64,000 nt of DNA from Marinosulfonomonas sp. (GCA_026984915.1 JALSRG010000081.1:1-64000); one strand, 5' to 3'. Positions 45,401 to 55,323 are shown, counted from the stretch's first letter. Program-made: numbers and translations. The notes: generated from the sequence alone by a model not told the origin.

Positions 45401-47181
45401 TGAAAATTTACGGTGTTACAGGCTGGAAAAATGCTGGAAAAACAGGACTGATGGAGCGGTTGGTGGCTGAATTCACGGCGCGTGGGATATCGGTTTCAAC
45501 GGTAAAACACGCGCACCACAGCTTTGATGTGGATCACAAAGGCAAAGACAGCTATCGGCATCGCATTGCTGGCGCGCAAGAGGTCATGCTGGCCTCTACA
45601 AAACGCTGGGCCTTGATGCATGAAAGCCGCCCGCCTCAGGATCCGGCACTTGCGGAATTGCTGTCGCGCCTCTCACCCGTCGATCTTGTTCTTGTCGAGG
45701 GCTACAAACGCGATCGACATCCCAAGGTTGAGGCATTTCGCGCCGAAACCGGAAACCCTCTGATTGCACCCGAGGATGAAACCATTCGGGCGGTGGCCAG
45801 CGACAGCCCGCTTGAGGGATTGGACCGGCCGGTTTTTGACTTGAATAACACGTCGGCGATTGCTGATTTCATTTTGAAAGAGGTAGGATGGAAGCAGGAT
45901 CGTTCTGAAATTCGCCCGAATATCGTTCCACCACCTCTGCGCAACGATTGCTTTGCATTACCGGCAGGCGTGAACTGGATTCCCGTGGATGAGGCTTTGG
46001 AGCGTCTGCAGAAATCCATACATCCCGTGACGGGTCGGGAAGAGATAGCCGTTGATTTGGCCCTGGGGCGTATTCTGGCCGAGGATGCTGTTGCGGTGCG
46101 GGCCAACCCGCCTGGCCCGAATTCGGCAGTTGATGGGTATGGGTTTGCGCATGAAACGCTTGATGGGGGTGTGCAGGTGTTGCCCCTGGTTCAAGGCCGC
46201 TCTGCTGCCGGTGCGGCTTTTGCCGGCACGCTTCCCGCAGGCCACGCTGTCAGGATTTTGACAGGTGCCTTGCTGCCTGATGGCGTTGATACAGTTGTCC
46301 TGCAAGAAGATGTGACGCTACAGGAAGGACATATTGCATTTCAATCCGGGGTTCGCGCCGGGGCCAATACCCGCAAAGCTGGCGAGGACGTTCAGGCTGG
46401 GGAAAAGGTGCTGGCGGCGGGAACCAAACTGCGCGCGCCGGAGCTTGCCCTGCTGTCGGGGGTGGGGCTTTCGCGCATCATGGTTCGCAAGCGCCTGCGG
46501 GTCGGGGTGTTGTCCTCTGGCGATGAAATCGTCCCTCCCGGCAGCACAATGGATGTTGCGAAAACCTATGATGCAAATCGGCCAATGCTACTGGCACTTG
46601 CCCGAGGGTGGGATTGTGAGGCAATTGATCTGGGGCATGTGCCGGACAGGCGGGATCTGCTGCGCGATGCGTTTGATGAGGCATCCGGCAAGGTGGATGT
46701 CATCATGACATCGGGCGGTGCTTCGGCTGGTGAAGAAGATCATGTTTCAGCGCTGCTGACGCAGGAAGGCACCATGCAGTCATGGCGGATTGCCATGAAA
46801 CCCGGGCGCCCTCTGGCGTTGGCGCTGTGGAAGGGTATTCCCGTTTTCGGGTTGCCGGGAAATCCTGTAGCCGCATTGGTGTGCGCACTTGTTTTTGCCC
46901 GTCCGGCGTTGCTGCGGCTGGCAGGGGGGGCGTGGGCAGCCCCTATGGGGTTTGAGGTTCCGGCAGCTTTTGCCAAAGTCAAAAAGCCGGGCAGGCGGGA
47001 ATATCTGCGGGCGCGGATAAATGCCAAAGGCGAAGCAGAAGTATTCAAATCCGAAGGGTCAGGGCGCATTTCAGGCCTGAGCTGGGCGGATGGATTGGTT
47101 GAATTGAAGGATGGTGAACTCAGCATCAAACACGGCGATCCGGTTCGGTTTTTTCCCTATGCAAGCTTTGGGGTGTGTTAG
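45397..47181 (+). CDS. Fused MobB-MoeA bifunctional protein
   Basis: 594 aa fusion of two Moco enzymes. The N-terminal part (about 1-165) is a MobB GTPase-like adaptor with P-loop GWKNAGKTGL (9-18) and LVEGYKRDRHPKVEAFR. The C-terminal part (about 185-594) is molybdopterin molybdotransferase MoeA with NPPGPNSAVDGYG, GVLSSGDEI, TYDANRPML, TSGGASAGEEDHV and GLPGNPVA. Fusion channels molybdenum insertion and dinucleotide formation together. Ends the fdhD-mobA operon; convergent with the next gene. Confidence 0.94.
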   Translation: MMKIYGVTGWKNAGKTGLMERLVAEFTARGISVSTVKHAHHSFDVDHKGKDSYRHRIAGAQEVMLASTKRWALMHESRPPQDPALAELLSRLSPVDLVLVEGYKRDRHPKVEAFRAETGNPLIAPEDETIRAVASDSPLEGLDRPVFDLNNTSAIADFILKEVGWKQDRSEIRPNIVPPPLRNDCFALPAGVNWIPVDEALERLQKSIHPVTGREEIAVDLALGRILAEDAVAVRANPPGPNSAVDGYGFAHETLDGGVQVLPLVQGRSAAGAAFAGTLPAGHAVRILTGALLPDGVDTVVLQEDVTLQEGHIAFQSGVRAGANTRKAGEDVQAGEKVLAAGTKLRAPELALLSGVGLSRIMVRKRLRVGVLSSGDEIVPPGSTMDVAKTYDANRPMLLALARGWDCEAIDLGHVPDRRDLLRDAFDEASGKVDVIMTSGGASAGEEDHVSALLTQEGTMQSWRIAMKPGRPLALALWKGIPVFGLPGNPVAALVCALVFARPALLRLAGGAWAAPMGFEVPAAFAKVKKPGRREYLRARINAKGEAEVFKSEGSGRISGLSWADGLVELKDGELSIKHGDPVRFFPYASFGVC

Positions 47182-47191
47182 CTGATCTGGA

Positions 47192-48220
47192 TCAGTCGAA
47201 TGTTCCGGCAACGCGTCCGAGCAGCATAAAAGCCCGTGCTGTACGGGTATCGGAAAGGGCGGCAATATCAGGATCACTGGCGCCCTTTTCAAAGCTGACG
47301 AAAGTCTGATCAAACTGGCGCAGAAAATGGTGCGCTGTGTCACGAAAAATTGGATCCTGGCGCATACGGCCAGCCGCAAGAGCCAGGCTGGAGCGGTCTC
47401 TTACGCCCCCCAATGCGGCAACGGTGCGGCCACGTTCGCCTTTGGCAAATTTACGCCAGATTTCCGGCCGTGCCCTGTCCGGGCGCAAGTCATCCATATA
47501 AATCCCGTCCTGCGACAACAGGGTCAGAATGTCTTGTGCGGCCTGAACCAGTTTCGCAACCTGGCGGTCATGCAGTGCACGGCGCAACGCGGCAAACCCT
47601 TCCTTGTCATCCGCGTTTTCGGGAAAGTTGAGGGCGCGAACGAAATCCTGAATGGAAACTGGCGGGCCGATTTCTTCGGCGGGGGTCCCGAGCGCCAGCG
47701 TCGGTTGCGATTCGCTGGCCTCTGCTGCGCTGTTGGCCAGCGCCGGTTTTGTTTCCGGAGCTTCGGCGGCCAGTTTTTCCCTGTGCGAGGTGAAGGTGGC
47801 AATGGCCGTTTCGGTTTGTTTCTGTGCGGCCGCGATCTTGTCCAGCTTGGCCTCAACCGAGGGCTTTAATTCCAGACCGGCATTATGTGCCTGCGTCAGG
47901 TATGTGTGGCGCATGGCATCAATTGCCGATTGAAGGCGCGCGGCTTCTTCTCGCATGATACGGGCGCTCCGGGCTGCCGCTGCACCTACCCATATCACCG
48001 CTACCGGCAGGAAAATTGCCATAAGCGTTATCACCAGCGCCAGCGCGTCCAGTTGGGATGCGCCGTCATCACTGCTTTTTACAAGAAAAAACAGCCCAAC
48101 ACCGCCGACCCAAAGGACACTGAGTACAATGGCGATTATTTCAGTTGATGTAATCCCTGGCGCCCCTCGGCGCGCAAAAATGCCAAGGTCGATTGCCGGA
48201 TCTTTGTTTTGCTCTGTCAT
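47192..48220 (-). CDS. Hypothetical membrane protein with coiled-coil
   Basis: 342 aa protein from MTEQNKDPAIDL (a start six codons upstream is possible). It has two N-terminal helices (about 25-47 and 58-80), a charged coiled-coil segment (about 85-150), an Ala/Glu/Pro-rich linker and a C-terminal helical domain (about 195-342) with ALRRALHDRQVAKLVQAAQDILTLLSQDGIYMDDL. I recognise no named family, but the layout looks like a conserved Rhodobacterales protein. Downstream of greA by 32 bases on the same strand, so likely co-transcribed. Confidence 0.72.
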   Translation of the reverse strand: MTEQNKDPAIDLGIFARRGAPGITSTEIIAIVLSVLWVGGVGLFFLVKSSDDGASQLDALALVITLMAIFLPVAVIWVGAAAARSARIMREEAARLQSAIDAMRHTYLTQAHNAGLELKPSVEAKLDKIAAAQKQTETAIATFTSHREKLAAEAPETKPALANSAAEASESQPTLALGTPAEEIGPPVSIQDFVRALNFPENADDKEGFAALRRALHDRQVAKLVQAAQDILTLLSQDGIYMDDLRPDRARPEIWRKFAKGERGRTVAALGGVRDRSSLALAAGRMRQDPIFRDTAHHFLRQFDQTFVSFEKGASDPDIAALSDTRTARAFMLLGRVAGTFD

Positions 48221-48252
48221 CGCAGTGTTCTTTGGCACCTTGTTGTTTCGCG

Positions 48253-48723
48253 TTAGCGAAAAACCACGCTTAACACTTCATAGCTTTTTTCACCGCCCGG
48301 TGTTCGCACTTCGACGCTGTCACCTTCTTCTTTACCAATCAGGGCTCGGGCGAGGGGTGATTTGATGTTCAGCAAACCTTTTTCAATATTTGCCTCCGGC
48401 TCGCCGACAATCTGATAGGTTTTTTCCTCATCGGTGTCTTCGTCAACCAATGTGATGGTCGCCCCGAACTTTATCGAGCCGGTCAGGGAAGCGACATCAA
48501 TGACTTCTGCCAATGACAGTATCGCCTCGAGTTCCTTGATTCGGCCCTCGATAAAACTCTGCTTTTCGCGTGCCGCATGATATTCGGCGTTTTCCGAAAG
48601 GTCACCGTGTTCGCGCGCTTCGGCAATCGCCCGGATTACAGCGGGACGTTCCTCGGATTTGAGGGTTTTCAGTTCAGCGTCAAGCGCGGTATGCCCCGCG
48701 CGGGTCATAGGTATCTTTTCCAT
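48253..48723 (-). CDS. greA: Transcription elongation factor GreA
   Basis: RNA polymerase cleavage factor that rescues backtracked complexes. 156 aa: an N-terminal coiled coil ([17 protein letters not shown].., about 6-76, with the acidic tip [13 protein letters not shown]) and a C-terminal FKBP-like domain ([30 protein letters not shown].., [14 protein letters not shown]). The start [10 protein letters not shown] is the family start. Preceded by a 269-base gap to the divergent ETF-QO gene. Confidence 0.95.
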   Translation of the reverse strand: MEKIPMTRAGHTALDAELKTLKSEERPAVIRAIAEAREHGDLSENAEYHAAREKQSFIEGRIKELEAILSLAEVIDVASLTGSIKFGATITLVDEDTDEEKTYQIVGEPEANIEKGLLNIKSPLARALIGKEEGDSVEVRTPGGEKSYEVLSVVFR

Positions 48724-48992
48724 CACACACTTCAAAAGGTTGTAACACAGGGCAAGCCACTTTGCCTTGCGTAGAATTGACTATCTATGCAACTGACCTG
48801 ACGACAGCAAAGATTGCAAGCCAATTGGCAGCGAATTCTGTTCCTCTGGCCGATATTTGCTGTGAAGTGCAGTTTTCATGTGCTGTAACGCTGAGTTGTG
48901 ATTGACCCCTTTGGCCAGTGTCAGCTATCCGTTTTCAAAGGACCGTGAAATTCTGCGCGGGTATCTTGCGCATTGTGAACAGAGGATCAGAC

Positions 48993-50645
48993 ATGGCCGA
49001 TATTGAACGCGAATCCATGGAGTATGATGTGGTGATCGTAGGCGCAGGCCCTGCGGGTCTTTCTGCCGCGATTCGACTAAAGCAACTGGACTCTGATCTG
49101 TCGGTCGTTGTTCTCGAGAAGGGATCGGAGGTTGGGGCGCATATTCTTTCCGGCGCGGTCCTCGATCCCTGTGGCCTGGATGCGCTGTTGCCTGACTGGA
49201 AAGAGCAGGGCGCGCCGATCAACGTGGCGGTAAAACATGACAACTTTTACCTGCTGGGTGAAGGCGGTAAAATCCGGGTTCCCAACTGGCCGATGCCACC
49301 GTTGATGAGCAACCATGGGAAATACATTGTTTCAATGGCCAATGTTTGCCGCTGGATGGCCGAACAAGCCGAGGCTTTGGGCGTAGAAGTCTTTCCGGGC
49401 ATGTCCTGCTCGGAACTCGTTTACGGAGAAGCGGGTGAGGTAACAGGTGTGGTCGCCGGTGTTTTTGGCCTGAATCCGGATGGGACCCCAGGCCCGAACT
49501 ATGAGCCTGGAATGGAATTGCTGGGAAAATATGTCTTTCTGTCCGAGGGGGTTCGGGGGTCACTTTCAAAAGAAGTGATCGAAAAATTTGAGTTGGCCAA
49601 AGATCATGATGTTCCCAAATTTGGCCTGGGGATGAAGGAAATCTGGGAAATTGATCCCGAGAAACACCGTGAGGGCACTGTAACGCATACGGCAGGATGG
49701 CCGTTGGGCAAGCGGGCCGGAGGCGGCTCTTTTATCTATCACCTTGAAAACAATCAGGTTTATATCGGTTTTGTCGTGCATTTGAACTACAAGAACCCAT
49801 ACCTTTATCCATATATGGAGTTTCAACGCTTCAAGCATCATCCGATGGTGGCCGAATTGCTGAAAGGCGGTAAACGTGTGGCTTACGGTGCGCGGGCCAT
49901 TTCCGAGGGTGGCTGGCAGTCGATTCCCAAAGTCGTTTTCCCGGGCGGGGCCCTGTTGGGATGTTCTGCCGGGCTTGTGAATCTGCCGCGGATCAAAGGC
50001 AACCATAACGCCATGCTGTCGGGCAAAGCCGCGGCAGAGGCGGCCTTTGCTGCGCTGCAGGCCGGGCGCAGCCATGATGAACTGACAGAATATGAGACCG
50101 ACCTCAGAACGGGACCCATCGCAAAGGATCTGAAACGCGTTCGCAATGTTAAACCACTCTGGTCGCGGTTTGGCCTTTTGGCTTCGCTGATTATCGGCGG
50201 GTTTGACATGTGGACCAACAACCTGTTCGGATTGTCGCTGTTCGGAACATTGAAGCACGGGAAGACCGATGCAGAATCAACCGAACACGCTGCAAGGCAC
50301 AAGCCCATTGATTACCCGAAACCTGACGGCATTCTCTCATTTGACCGGCTGACGAATGTTTCATTTTCATTTACCAATCACGAGGAAAATCAGCCTTGCC
50401 ATCTGAAACTGAAAGATCCTGAACTGCCAGTTCGGGTAAACCTGCCGGAATATGACGAGCCGGCACAACGGTATTGCCCGGCCGGCGTGTATGAGGTGTT
50501 GCGCGACGGCGTGGAAACGCCTGTTTTCGTGATCAATTTCCAGAACTGCGTGCATTGTAAAACTTGTGATATCAAGGATCCGAAACAGAATATCGTTTGG
50601 ACCACACCACAAGGGGGCGATGGGCCAAACTATCCGAATATGTAA
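48993..50645 (+). CDS. Electron-transfer flavoprotein:ubiquinone oxidoreductase
   Basis: Inner-membrane enzyme passing electrons from ETF (fed by acyl-CoA dehydrogenases) to ubiquinone. 550 aa. FAD-binding YDVVIVGAGPAGLSAA near the N-terminus, amphipathic UQ-binding regions, and a C-terminal 4Fe-4S ferredoxin part with CPAGVYEV and NCVHCKTCDIKDP. The start MADIERESMEYD with an AGAGGA ribosome site replaces a longer in-frame reading. It fits the acyl-CoA dehydrogenase elsewhere in the window. Confidence 0.96.
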   Translation: MADIERESMEYDVVIVGAGPAGLSAAIRLKQLDSDLSVVVLEKGSEVGAHILSGAVLDPCGLDALLPDWKEQGAPINVAVKHDNFYLLGEGGKIRVPNWPMPPLMSNHGKYIVSMANVCRWMAEQAEALGVEVFPGMSCSELVYGEAGEVTGVVAGVFGLNPDGTPGPNYEPGMELLGKYVFLSEGVRGSLSKEVIEKFELAKDHDVPKFGLGMKEIWEIDPEKHREGTVTHTAGWPLGKRAGGGSFIYHLENNQVYIGFVVHLNYKNPYLYPYMEFQRFKHHPMVAELLKGGKRVAYGARAISEGGWQSIPKVVFPGGALLGCSAGLVNLPRIKGNHNAMLSGKAAAEAAFAALQAGRSHDELTEYETDLRTGPIAKDLKRVRNVKPLWSRFGLLASLIIGGFDMWTNNLFGLSLFGTLKHGKTDAESTEHAARHKPIDYPKPDGILSFDRLTNVSFSFTNHEENQPCHLKLKDPELPVRVNLPEYDEPAQRYCPAGVYEVLRDGVETPVFVINFQNCVHCKTCDIKDPKQNIVWTTPQGGDGPNYPNM

Positions 50646-50747
50646 CAGGTCTTCACGTTTCATGGTGAAAACCATGCCCCTACATTGATTTGCGGACCCG
50701 AAACGACTATTTTGACCTGCGAACGCGGACCAGAAAAGGGACAACCA

Positions 50748-52448
50748 GTGACGTTGAAATATCTGAAAGCGCTCGCCTTGGCAGCGGCGGGAATGAGCTT
50801 TGCGATGCCTGTCATGGGAGAATCCGTTTCCGGAGCCTATCTGGCGGCGCGCCATGCCGGTTATTTCAACGATTATAGCAAGGCGGCTGAATACTACACG
50901 CTGGCGCTTGCACGCGATCCGTCGAACCCCGCTCTGCTGGAAAATGCCTTGATGGCATTCATCGGACTTGGCGATTTCGATCGGGCAAACGCTATAGCGC
51001 AGAAAATGCTGGCAGATGGAATAGAAAGCCAATCCGCCAATATGACTCTGACAGTTGGTTTGGCGCGCAAGGGTCGTTTCGATGCGATTCTGCAAAACCT
51101 GGACGAAGGCCATTCCATCGGCCCATTGGTCGATGGTCTTGTGCGTGCATGGGCTGAAGTGGGACAGGGGCGCATGTCAGAGGCACAGCAGGCATTTGAT
51201 AAGGTGATCGCGGCCAAAGGGACCAAGGCCTTTGGATTATACCACAAGGGATTGGCGCTGGCATCTGTTGGCGATTTTGAAGGGGCAGACAGAATTTTCT
51301 CTGGCGAGGAAGCCGGCCCATTGCGGATGACACGACGCGGGGTAATTGCACACGCACAGATTCTGAGCCAGCTAGAGCGCAATGACGCAGCGCTGGAATT
51401 GTTCGATCAGGCATTTGGAAAGGCGATAGATGCTCGCACATCCGAAATGCGCGCAAAACTGGAAGCCGGAGAATCACTGCCTTTCACGCTGGTCTCTTCA
51501 CCGGAAGATGGTCTGGCGGAAGTTTTTTACACTGTGGCAAGCGCCTTGAAAGGGGAAGCCGCAGACAGTTACACCCTGATTTACAGCCGTATGGCGGAAA
51601 CACTGAAGCCGGATCATACTGATGCACTTTTGCTGACAGCCAGCCTGTTCGATGCATTGAAACGTTACGATCTGGCGATAGAGACCTACAAACGCGTGTC
51701 TCCACAGGATCCGGCCTTTGTCACCGCGGAAATGGGTCGTGCAGATGCATTACGCAAGTCAGGAAAGGTCGATGCTTCGGTGGAAGTGCTGGAGCAACTG
51801 GCAAAATCCAACCCGAATCTGCCGACGGTTCAGGTAACATTGGGCGATACATTTCGGCAAACAAAGAATTTTGCGGGAGCGGCAAAAGCATATAGCCGCG
51901 CACTCGAATTGTATGGTCCCCCAACGAAATCGCAGTGGTTCATATACTATGCACGCGGTATTGCACTGGAACGTCTGGATGATTGGGAAAAGGCTGAGGC
52001 CGACTTTCGCCAAGCATTGAAGCTGCAACCGAACCAGCCCAACGTATTGAATTACCTTGGGTATTCATTGGTAGAGAAAAACACGAAACTGGACGAAGCG
52101 CTTGGAATGATACAGCGCGCTGTGGCTGCTCGCCCGGATGACGGATATATAACGGATTCACTGGGGTGGGCTCTGTATCGCCTTGGGCGCTACAAAGATT
52201 CTGTTTCCTTCATGGAACGTGCGGCAGAACTGACGCCAACGGACCCGATTATCAATGACCATCTGGGCGATGTTTATTGGGCGGTGAAACGTTTCCGCGA
52301 GGCGCGGGTTCAGTGGCAGCGGGCCTTGTCATTCAACCCCGAAGAAAAAGAGGCCAAACGCATGCGCCGCAAACTTGATGTCGGTCTGGATGCCGTATTG
52401 AAGGCTGAAGGCGCCAAGCCTCTGACGGTTACAGCGAATGGCGGTTAG
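50748..52448 (+). CDS. Secreted tetratricopeptide-repeat protein
   Basis: 566 aa protein with a signal peptide (about 1-25, LKALALAAAGMSFAMPVMG) followed by many TPR-like helical repeats along its length (for example FNDYSKAAEYYTLALARDPSNPALLE and the run near residues 400-530). GTG start with an AAAAGGGA ribosome site. Periplasmic scaffold role is likely, partners unknown. Overlaps the ispE start by 11 bases, an order seen in related bacteria, so it is co-transcribed. Confidence 0.85.
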   Translation: MTLKYLKALALAAAGMSFAMPVMGESVSGAYLAARHAGYFNDYSKAAEYYTLALARDPSNPALLENALMAFIGLGDFDRANAIAQKMLADGIESQSANMTLTVGLARKGRFDAILQNLDEGHSIGPLVDGLVRAWAEVGQGRMSEAQQAFDKVIAAKGTKAFGLYHKGLALASVGDFEGADRIFSGEEAGPLRMTRRGVIAHAQILSQLERNDAALELFDQAFGKAIDARTSEMRAKLEAGESLPFTLVSSPEDGLAEVFYTVASALKGEAADSYTLIYSRMAETLKPDHTDALLLTASLFDALKRYDLAIETYKRVSPQDPAFVTAEMGRADALRKSGKVDASVEVLEQLAKSNPNLPTVQVTLGDTFRQTKNFAGAAKAYSRALELYGPPTKSQWFIYYARGIALERLDDWEKAEADFRQALKLQPNQPNVLNYLGYSLVEKNTKLDEALGMIQRAVAARPDDGYITDSLGWALYRLGRYKDSVSFMERAAELTPTDPIINDHLGDVYWAVKRFREARVQWQRALSFNPEEKEAKRMRRKLDVGLDAVLKAEGAKPLTVTANGG

Positions 52449-53292
52449 GGTTCTTGCCCCCGCAAAGATCAATCTGACACTTCACGTGACCGGGCAGAGG
52501 CCGGACGGATATCATTTGCTGGACAGCCTGGTGATATTTGGCAAGGCGGCCGATGTGGTGCAGGTTCGTGACGCCAAAATACTTTCCTTGAAGGTTGAAG
52601 GCCGCGAAGCCCATGATGTTCCCACTGGTGAGGACAATCTGGTTCTGCGTGCTGCCCGTCTGATCTGCAAAGAACGCGGCGCGGAAATAACGCTGACAAA
52701 AAATCTGCCGGTTGCATCCGGAATTGGCGGTGGTTCCGCCGATGCGGCTGCCACGCTTCGGGCTCTTTCCGCGTTGTTGAATGAGCCGCTTCCGGACAGA
52801 CGCCAGGTTCTGGCCTTGGGGGCTGATGTTCCTGTTTGTCTGCACAAACAACCCGTGCGCATGCAAGGTGTCGGAGAATGCCTTTCCCCGACACCAGAGA
52901 TGCCGCGCAATACCGGAATGCTGCTGGTAAACCCCAGAGTTGGCCTGGCTACACCAGAAGTGTTCAGAAGGCTTGAAAGCCGGGATAATCCGCCAATGCC
53001 CGCAGAAATACCGCTTTTTTCAGATGCTTCAGAACTGGCAGAATGGCTGCGTTGTCAGCGAAATGATCTTGAGTCAGCCGCCATATGCCTGCGGCCGGTT
53101 ATTGCCGATGTCATCCGGTCCATCCAGAAATCCGGCAGCTTGATTGCGCGCATGTCAGGATCCGGGGCAACCTGTTTTGGCTTGTATGCTTCGGGCGAAG
53201 ATGCGCAGTTGGCCCAAGAAAAAATCAGAGCTGCGCACCCGGATTGGTGGACAAGTTGGTTTGATTTGGCGCCGATGCCATCGCTTAGCTGA
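52438..53292 (+). CDS. ispE: 4-diphosphocytidyl-2-C-methyl-D-erythritol kinase
   Basis: GHMP kinase of the MEP isoprenoid pathway, phosphorylating CDP-methylerythritol. 284 aa. Motifs LAPAKINLTLHVTGQRPDGYH (about 6-26), PVASGIGGGSADAAATLRAL (ATP loop) and MSGSGATCFGLY near the C-terminus. Its 3' end overlaps the convergent polyprenyl synthase gene by eight bases. Isoprenoid and quinone genes cluster here. Confidence 0.95.
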   Translation: MAVRVLAPAKINLTLHVTGQRPDGYHLLDSLVIFGKAADVVQVRDAKILSLKVEGREAHDVPTGEDNLVLRAARLICKERGAEITLTKNLPVASGIGGGSADAAATLRALSALLNEPLPDRRQVLALGADVPVCLHKQPVRMQGVGECLSPTPEMPRNTGMLLVNPRVGLATPEVFRRLESRDNPPMPAEIPLFSDASELAEWLRCQRNDLESAAICLRPVIADVIRSIQKSGSLIARMSGSGATCFGLYASGEDAQLAQEKIRAAHPDWWTSWFDLAPMPSLS

Positions 53293-54280
53293 CCCGTGCC
53301 ACCACATAATCGGCCAAATCGCTTAACATGGTACGAATGGGGTGATCTGGCAGGACCGCCAGTGATTTTTTTGCCGTTTGTGCCCAGTATATGGCTTGGC
53401 TGCGCGTGGATTGCAGAGCGCCATGCCGGTTCAGCAATTCCATGGCATGTTCAAGATCACCTTCCCGCTGCCGGCCCTTTTCAATCACACGCTGCCAAAA
53501 GGCGCGCTCTTCAGCATTTGCCTGCTCTACCGCTTTGATAAGCGGCAATGTCAGTTTTCTTTCGCGGAAATCGTCGCCAATGTTTTTGCCAATGTTTTCC
53601 GACCCCCAATAATCCAGCAGATCATCAACTATCTGAAAGCTGATACCCAAGGCATCACCATAATCGCGCAGGGCCTTGACAATACCTTGATCCGCGCCGG
53701 CAATGACGCCGCCAACTTCTGCCGCTGCGCTGAACAGGGCGGCCGTTTTACCGCGGATAACCTGTAGATAGATGGATTCGTCTGTTCGCAAGTCCTGTGA
53801 AGCAGTCAATTGCAGCACTTCACCTTCGGCAATGGTTGCACTTGCGTTGGCCAGAATATCAAGCACGGTCAGGCTGCCGGTTTCCACCATCAACTGAAAA
53901 CTGCGGGAAAACAGATAGTCGCCCACAAGCACACTAGATTTATTATCCCACAGCAGATTGGCCGTCGGGCGCCCACGCCGCCGGTTGCTTTCATCCACAA
54001 CATCATCATGTAGCAGGGTTGCGGTGTGGATAAATTCAACGGTTGCCGCCAGGTGCACGTGATAAGGCCCGCTGTAACCACAAAGACGTGCCGCCGCGAG
54101 GGTTAGCATCGGGCGCAGGCGCTTGCCGCCCGCCTCGACCAGATGCGCGGTTACTTCGGGGATGCGGGGTGCATGTCGCGAAGCCATCCGGTCGCGGATC
54201 AACGTGTTTACGGCATCCAGATCTTCTGCCAGATAGGCACTGAGCGCCTCATGTGGTTTAACGGCGGTATCCAATGTCAT
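53285..54280 (-). CDS. Polyprenyl diphosphate synthase (octa/decaprenyl type)
   Basis: Head-to-tail prenyltransferase making the ubiquinone side-chain precursor. 331 aa. First Asp-rich motif DDVVDESNRRRGRPTAN (about 92-108), second DDLLDYWGSENIGKNIGDD (about 217-235), with GGKRLRP upstream. Chain length cannot be read with certainty; decaprenyl (Q-10) is expected in this group. ATG at 54280 preferred to a GTG one codon upstream. Complements ubiA in this window. Confidence 0.93.
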   Translation of the reverse strand: MTLDTAVKPHEALSAYLAEDLDAVNTLIRDRMASRHAPRIPEVTAHLVEAGGKRLRPMLTLAAARLCGYSGPYHVHLAATVEFIHTATLLHDDVVDESNRRRGRPTANLLWDNKSSVLVGDYLFSRSFQLMVETGSLTVLDILANASATIAEGEVLQLTASQDLRTDESIYLQVIRGKTAALFSAAAEVGGVIAGADQGIVKALRDYGDALGISFQIVDDLLDYWGSENIGKNIGDDFRERKLTLPLIKAVEQANAEERAFWQRVIEKGRQREGDLEHAMELLNRHGALQSTRSQAIYWAQTAKKSLAVLPDHPIRTMLSDLADYVVARVS

Positions 54281-54336
54281 CACGCTCTCGTTAGTTGTCT
54301 CGACAAACCGATGCAGAAGGCTCTAAGTCTGATGTC

Positions 54337-54552
54337 ATGAAAGAACTCATCCGCACCACCGACCCGACACGCATAGCCTTCGCCAAGGCCCTCCTTCAAG
54401 GCGAGGGTATAGACTGCTTTGAAATGGACGTAAACATGAGCGTTCTTGAAGGTTCGATCGGGATTTTCCCGCGCCGGTTGCTGGTGCACGATCGTGATCT
54501 TTACCGCGCCCGAATTACCATGACGGATAATGATATTCCGATAGAGACCTGA
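54337..54552 (+). CDS. DUF2007 family small protein
   Basis: 71 aa protein of the DUF2007 putative signal-transducing family. Start MKELIRTTDPTRIAFAKALLQGEGI; central FEMDVNMSVLEGSIGIFPRRLLV and final acidic ETT-like tail match the family. Stands 3 bases before the methyltransferase gene, so probably co-transcribed with it. Function unknown. Confidence 0.85.
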   Translation: MKELIRTTDPTRIAFAKALLQGEGIDCFEMDVNMSVLEGSIGIFPRRLLVHDRDLYRARITMTDNDIPIET

Positions 54553-54555
54553 ACG

Positions 54556-55323
54556 ATGGATTTTTCGGTCGATGAACTTACACGCGACAGGTTTCTGGGG
54601 GGGCAATTGCAGATCTGGCAACCGCAAAGCGGGTATCGGGCCGGGATTGACCCGGTCCTTCTGGCGGCAAGTGTGCCTGCCAAAAAGGGTCAGACTGTTC
54701 TTGAGCTGGGCTGTGGGGTCGGTGTGGCCAGCCTGTGCCTGGCTTGCCGCGTCGCAGGGTTGCATTTGACGGGGGTTGAAATTCAGCCTGACTATGCGGA
54801 ACTGGCACGACTGAACGCTGCGGAAAACAAAATTCCAATGCCCATAATAACGGCTGATTTGTGCCGTTTGCCGCCCGAGATTCTTCAGCAAAGATTTGAC
54901 CATGTTATCGCCAACCCGCCTTATTTCATTGGCGCGCGACGAACCGCAGCCAAGGACTGCGGACGCGAAACTGCTTTGGCAGGTGGGGCCCCGCTGGAGG
55001 ATTGGATCTCTGCTGCAAGCCGGCGTTTGGCTCCAGGAGGGCGGTTGACCGTCATTCAGAACGCTGCCCGTCTGCCGGATTTGCTTGAGGCCTGTACAGG
55101 GCGTGTGGGCAGTCTTGTGGTAACGCCTTTGGCCCCGCGCATCGGGCGTGCCGCCAATTTGATTGTATTGCAGGCGCGCAAAGGCGGAAAGGCTGCCTTC
55201 AGGCTGTCAGCCCCGATAATCATGCACCAAGGTGATGTCCATGATGCTGATCGCGAGAGCTACTCGCCGCTGTTAAAGGATGTCCTTCGCAAGGGGGCGC
55301 CCTTGTTTTCAACCCAAGATTAA
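54556..55323 (+). CDS. tRNA1(Val) N6-adenine methyltransferase-like enzyme
   Basis: SAM-dependent methyltransferase, 255 aa, TrmN6/YfiC-like. SAM motif VLELGCGVGVASLCLACR (about 49-66), acidic VEIQPD, and the N6-adenine signature NPPYF (about 118-122). Likely modifies A37 of tRNA1Val, by family analogy. The N-terminus (FLGGQLQIWQPQSGYRAGIDPVLLAAS) is typical. Confidence 0.88.
   Translation: MDFSVDELTRDRFLGGQLQIWQPQSGYRAGIDPVLLAASVPAKKGQTVLELGCGVGVASLCLACRVAGLHLTGVEIQPDYAELARLNAAENKIPMPIITADLCRLPPEILQQRFDHVIANPPYFIGARRTAAKDCGRETALAGGAPLEDWISAASRRLAPGGRLTVIQNAARLPDLLEACTGRVGSLVVTPLAPRIGRAANLIVLQARKGGKAAFRLSAPIIMHQGDVHDADRESYSPLLKDVLRKGAPLFSTQD

Noticed and set aside
47182-47195. FNR-like palindrome CTGAT-CTGG-ATCAG
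   Set aside because: Both ends deviate from TTGAT/ATCAA and it lies between two convergent gene ends, where no promoter is needed.
50661-50676. CATGGT/ACCATG hairpin after the ETF-QO gene
   Set aside because: Short stem and no T-run; too weak to call a terminator.
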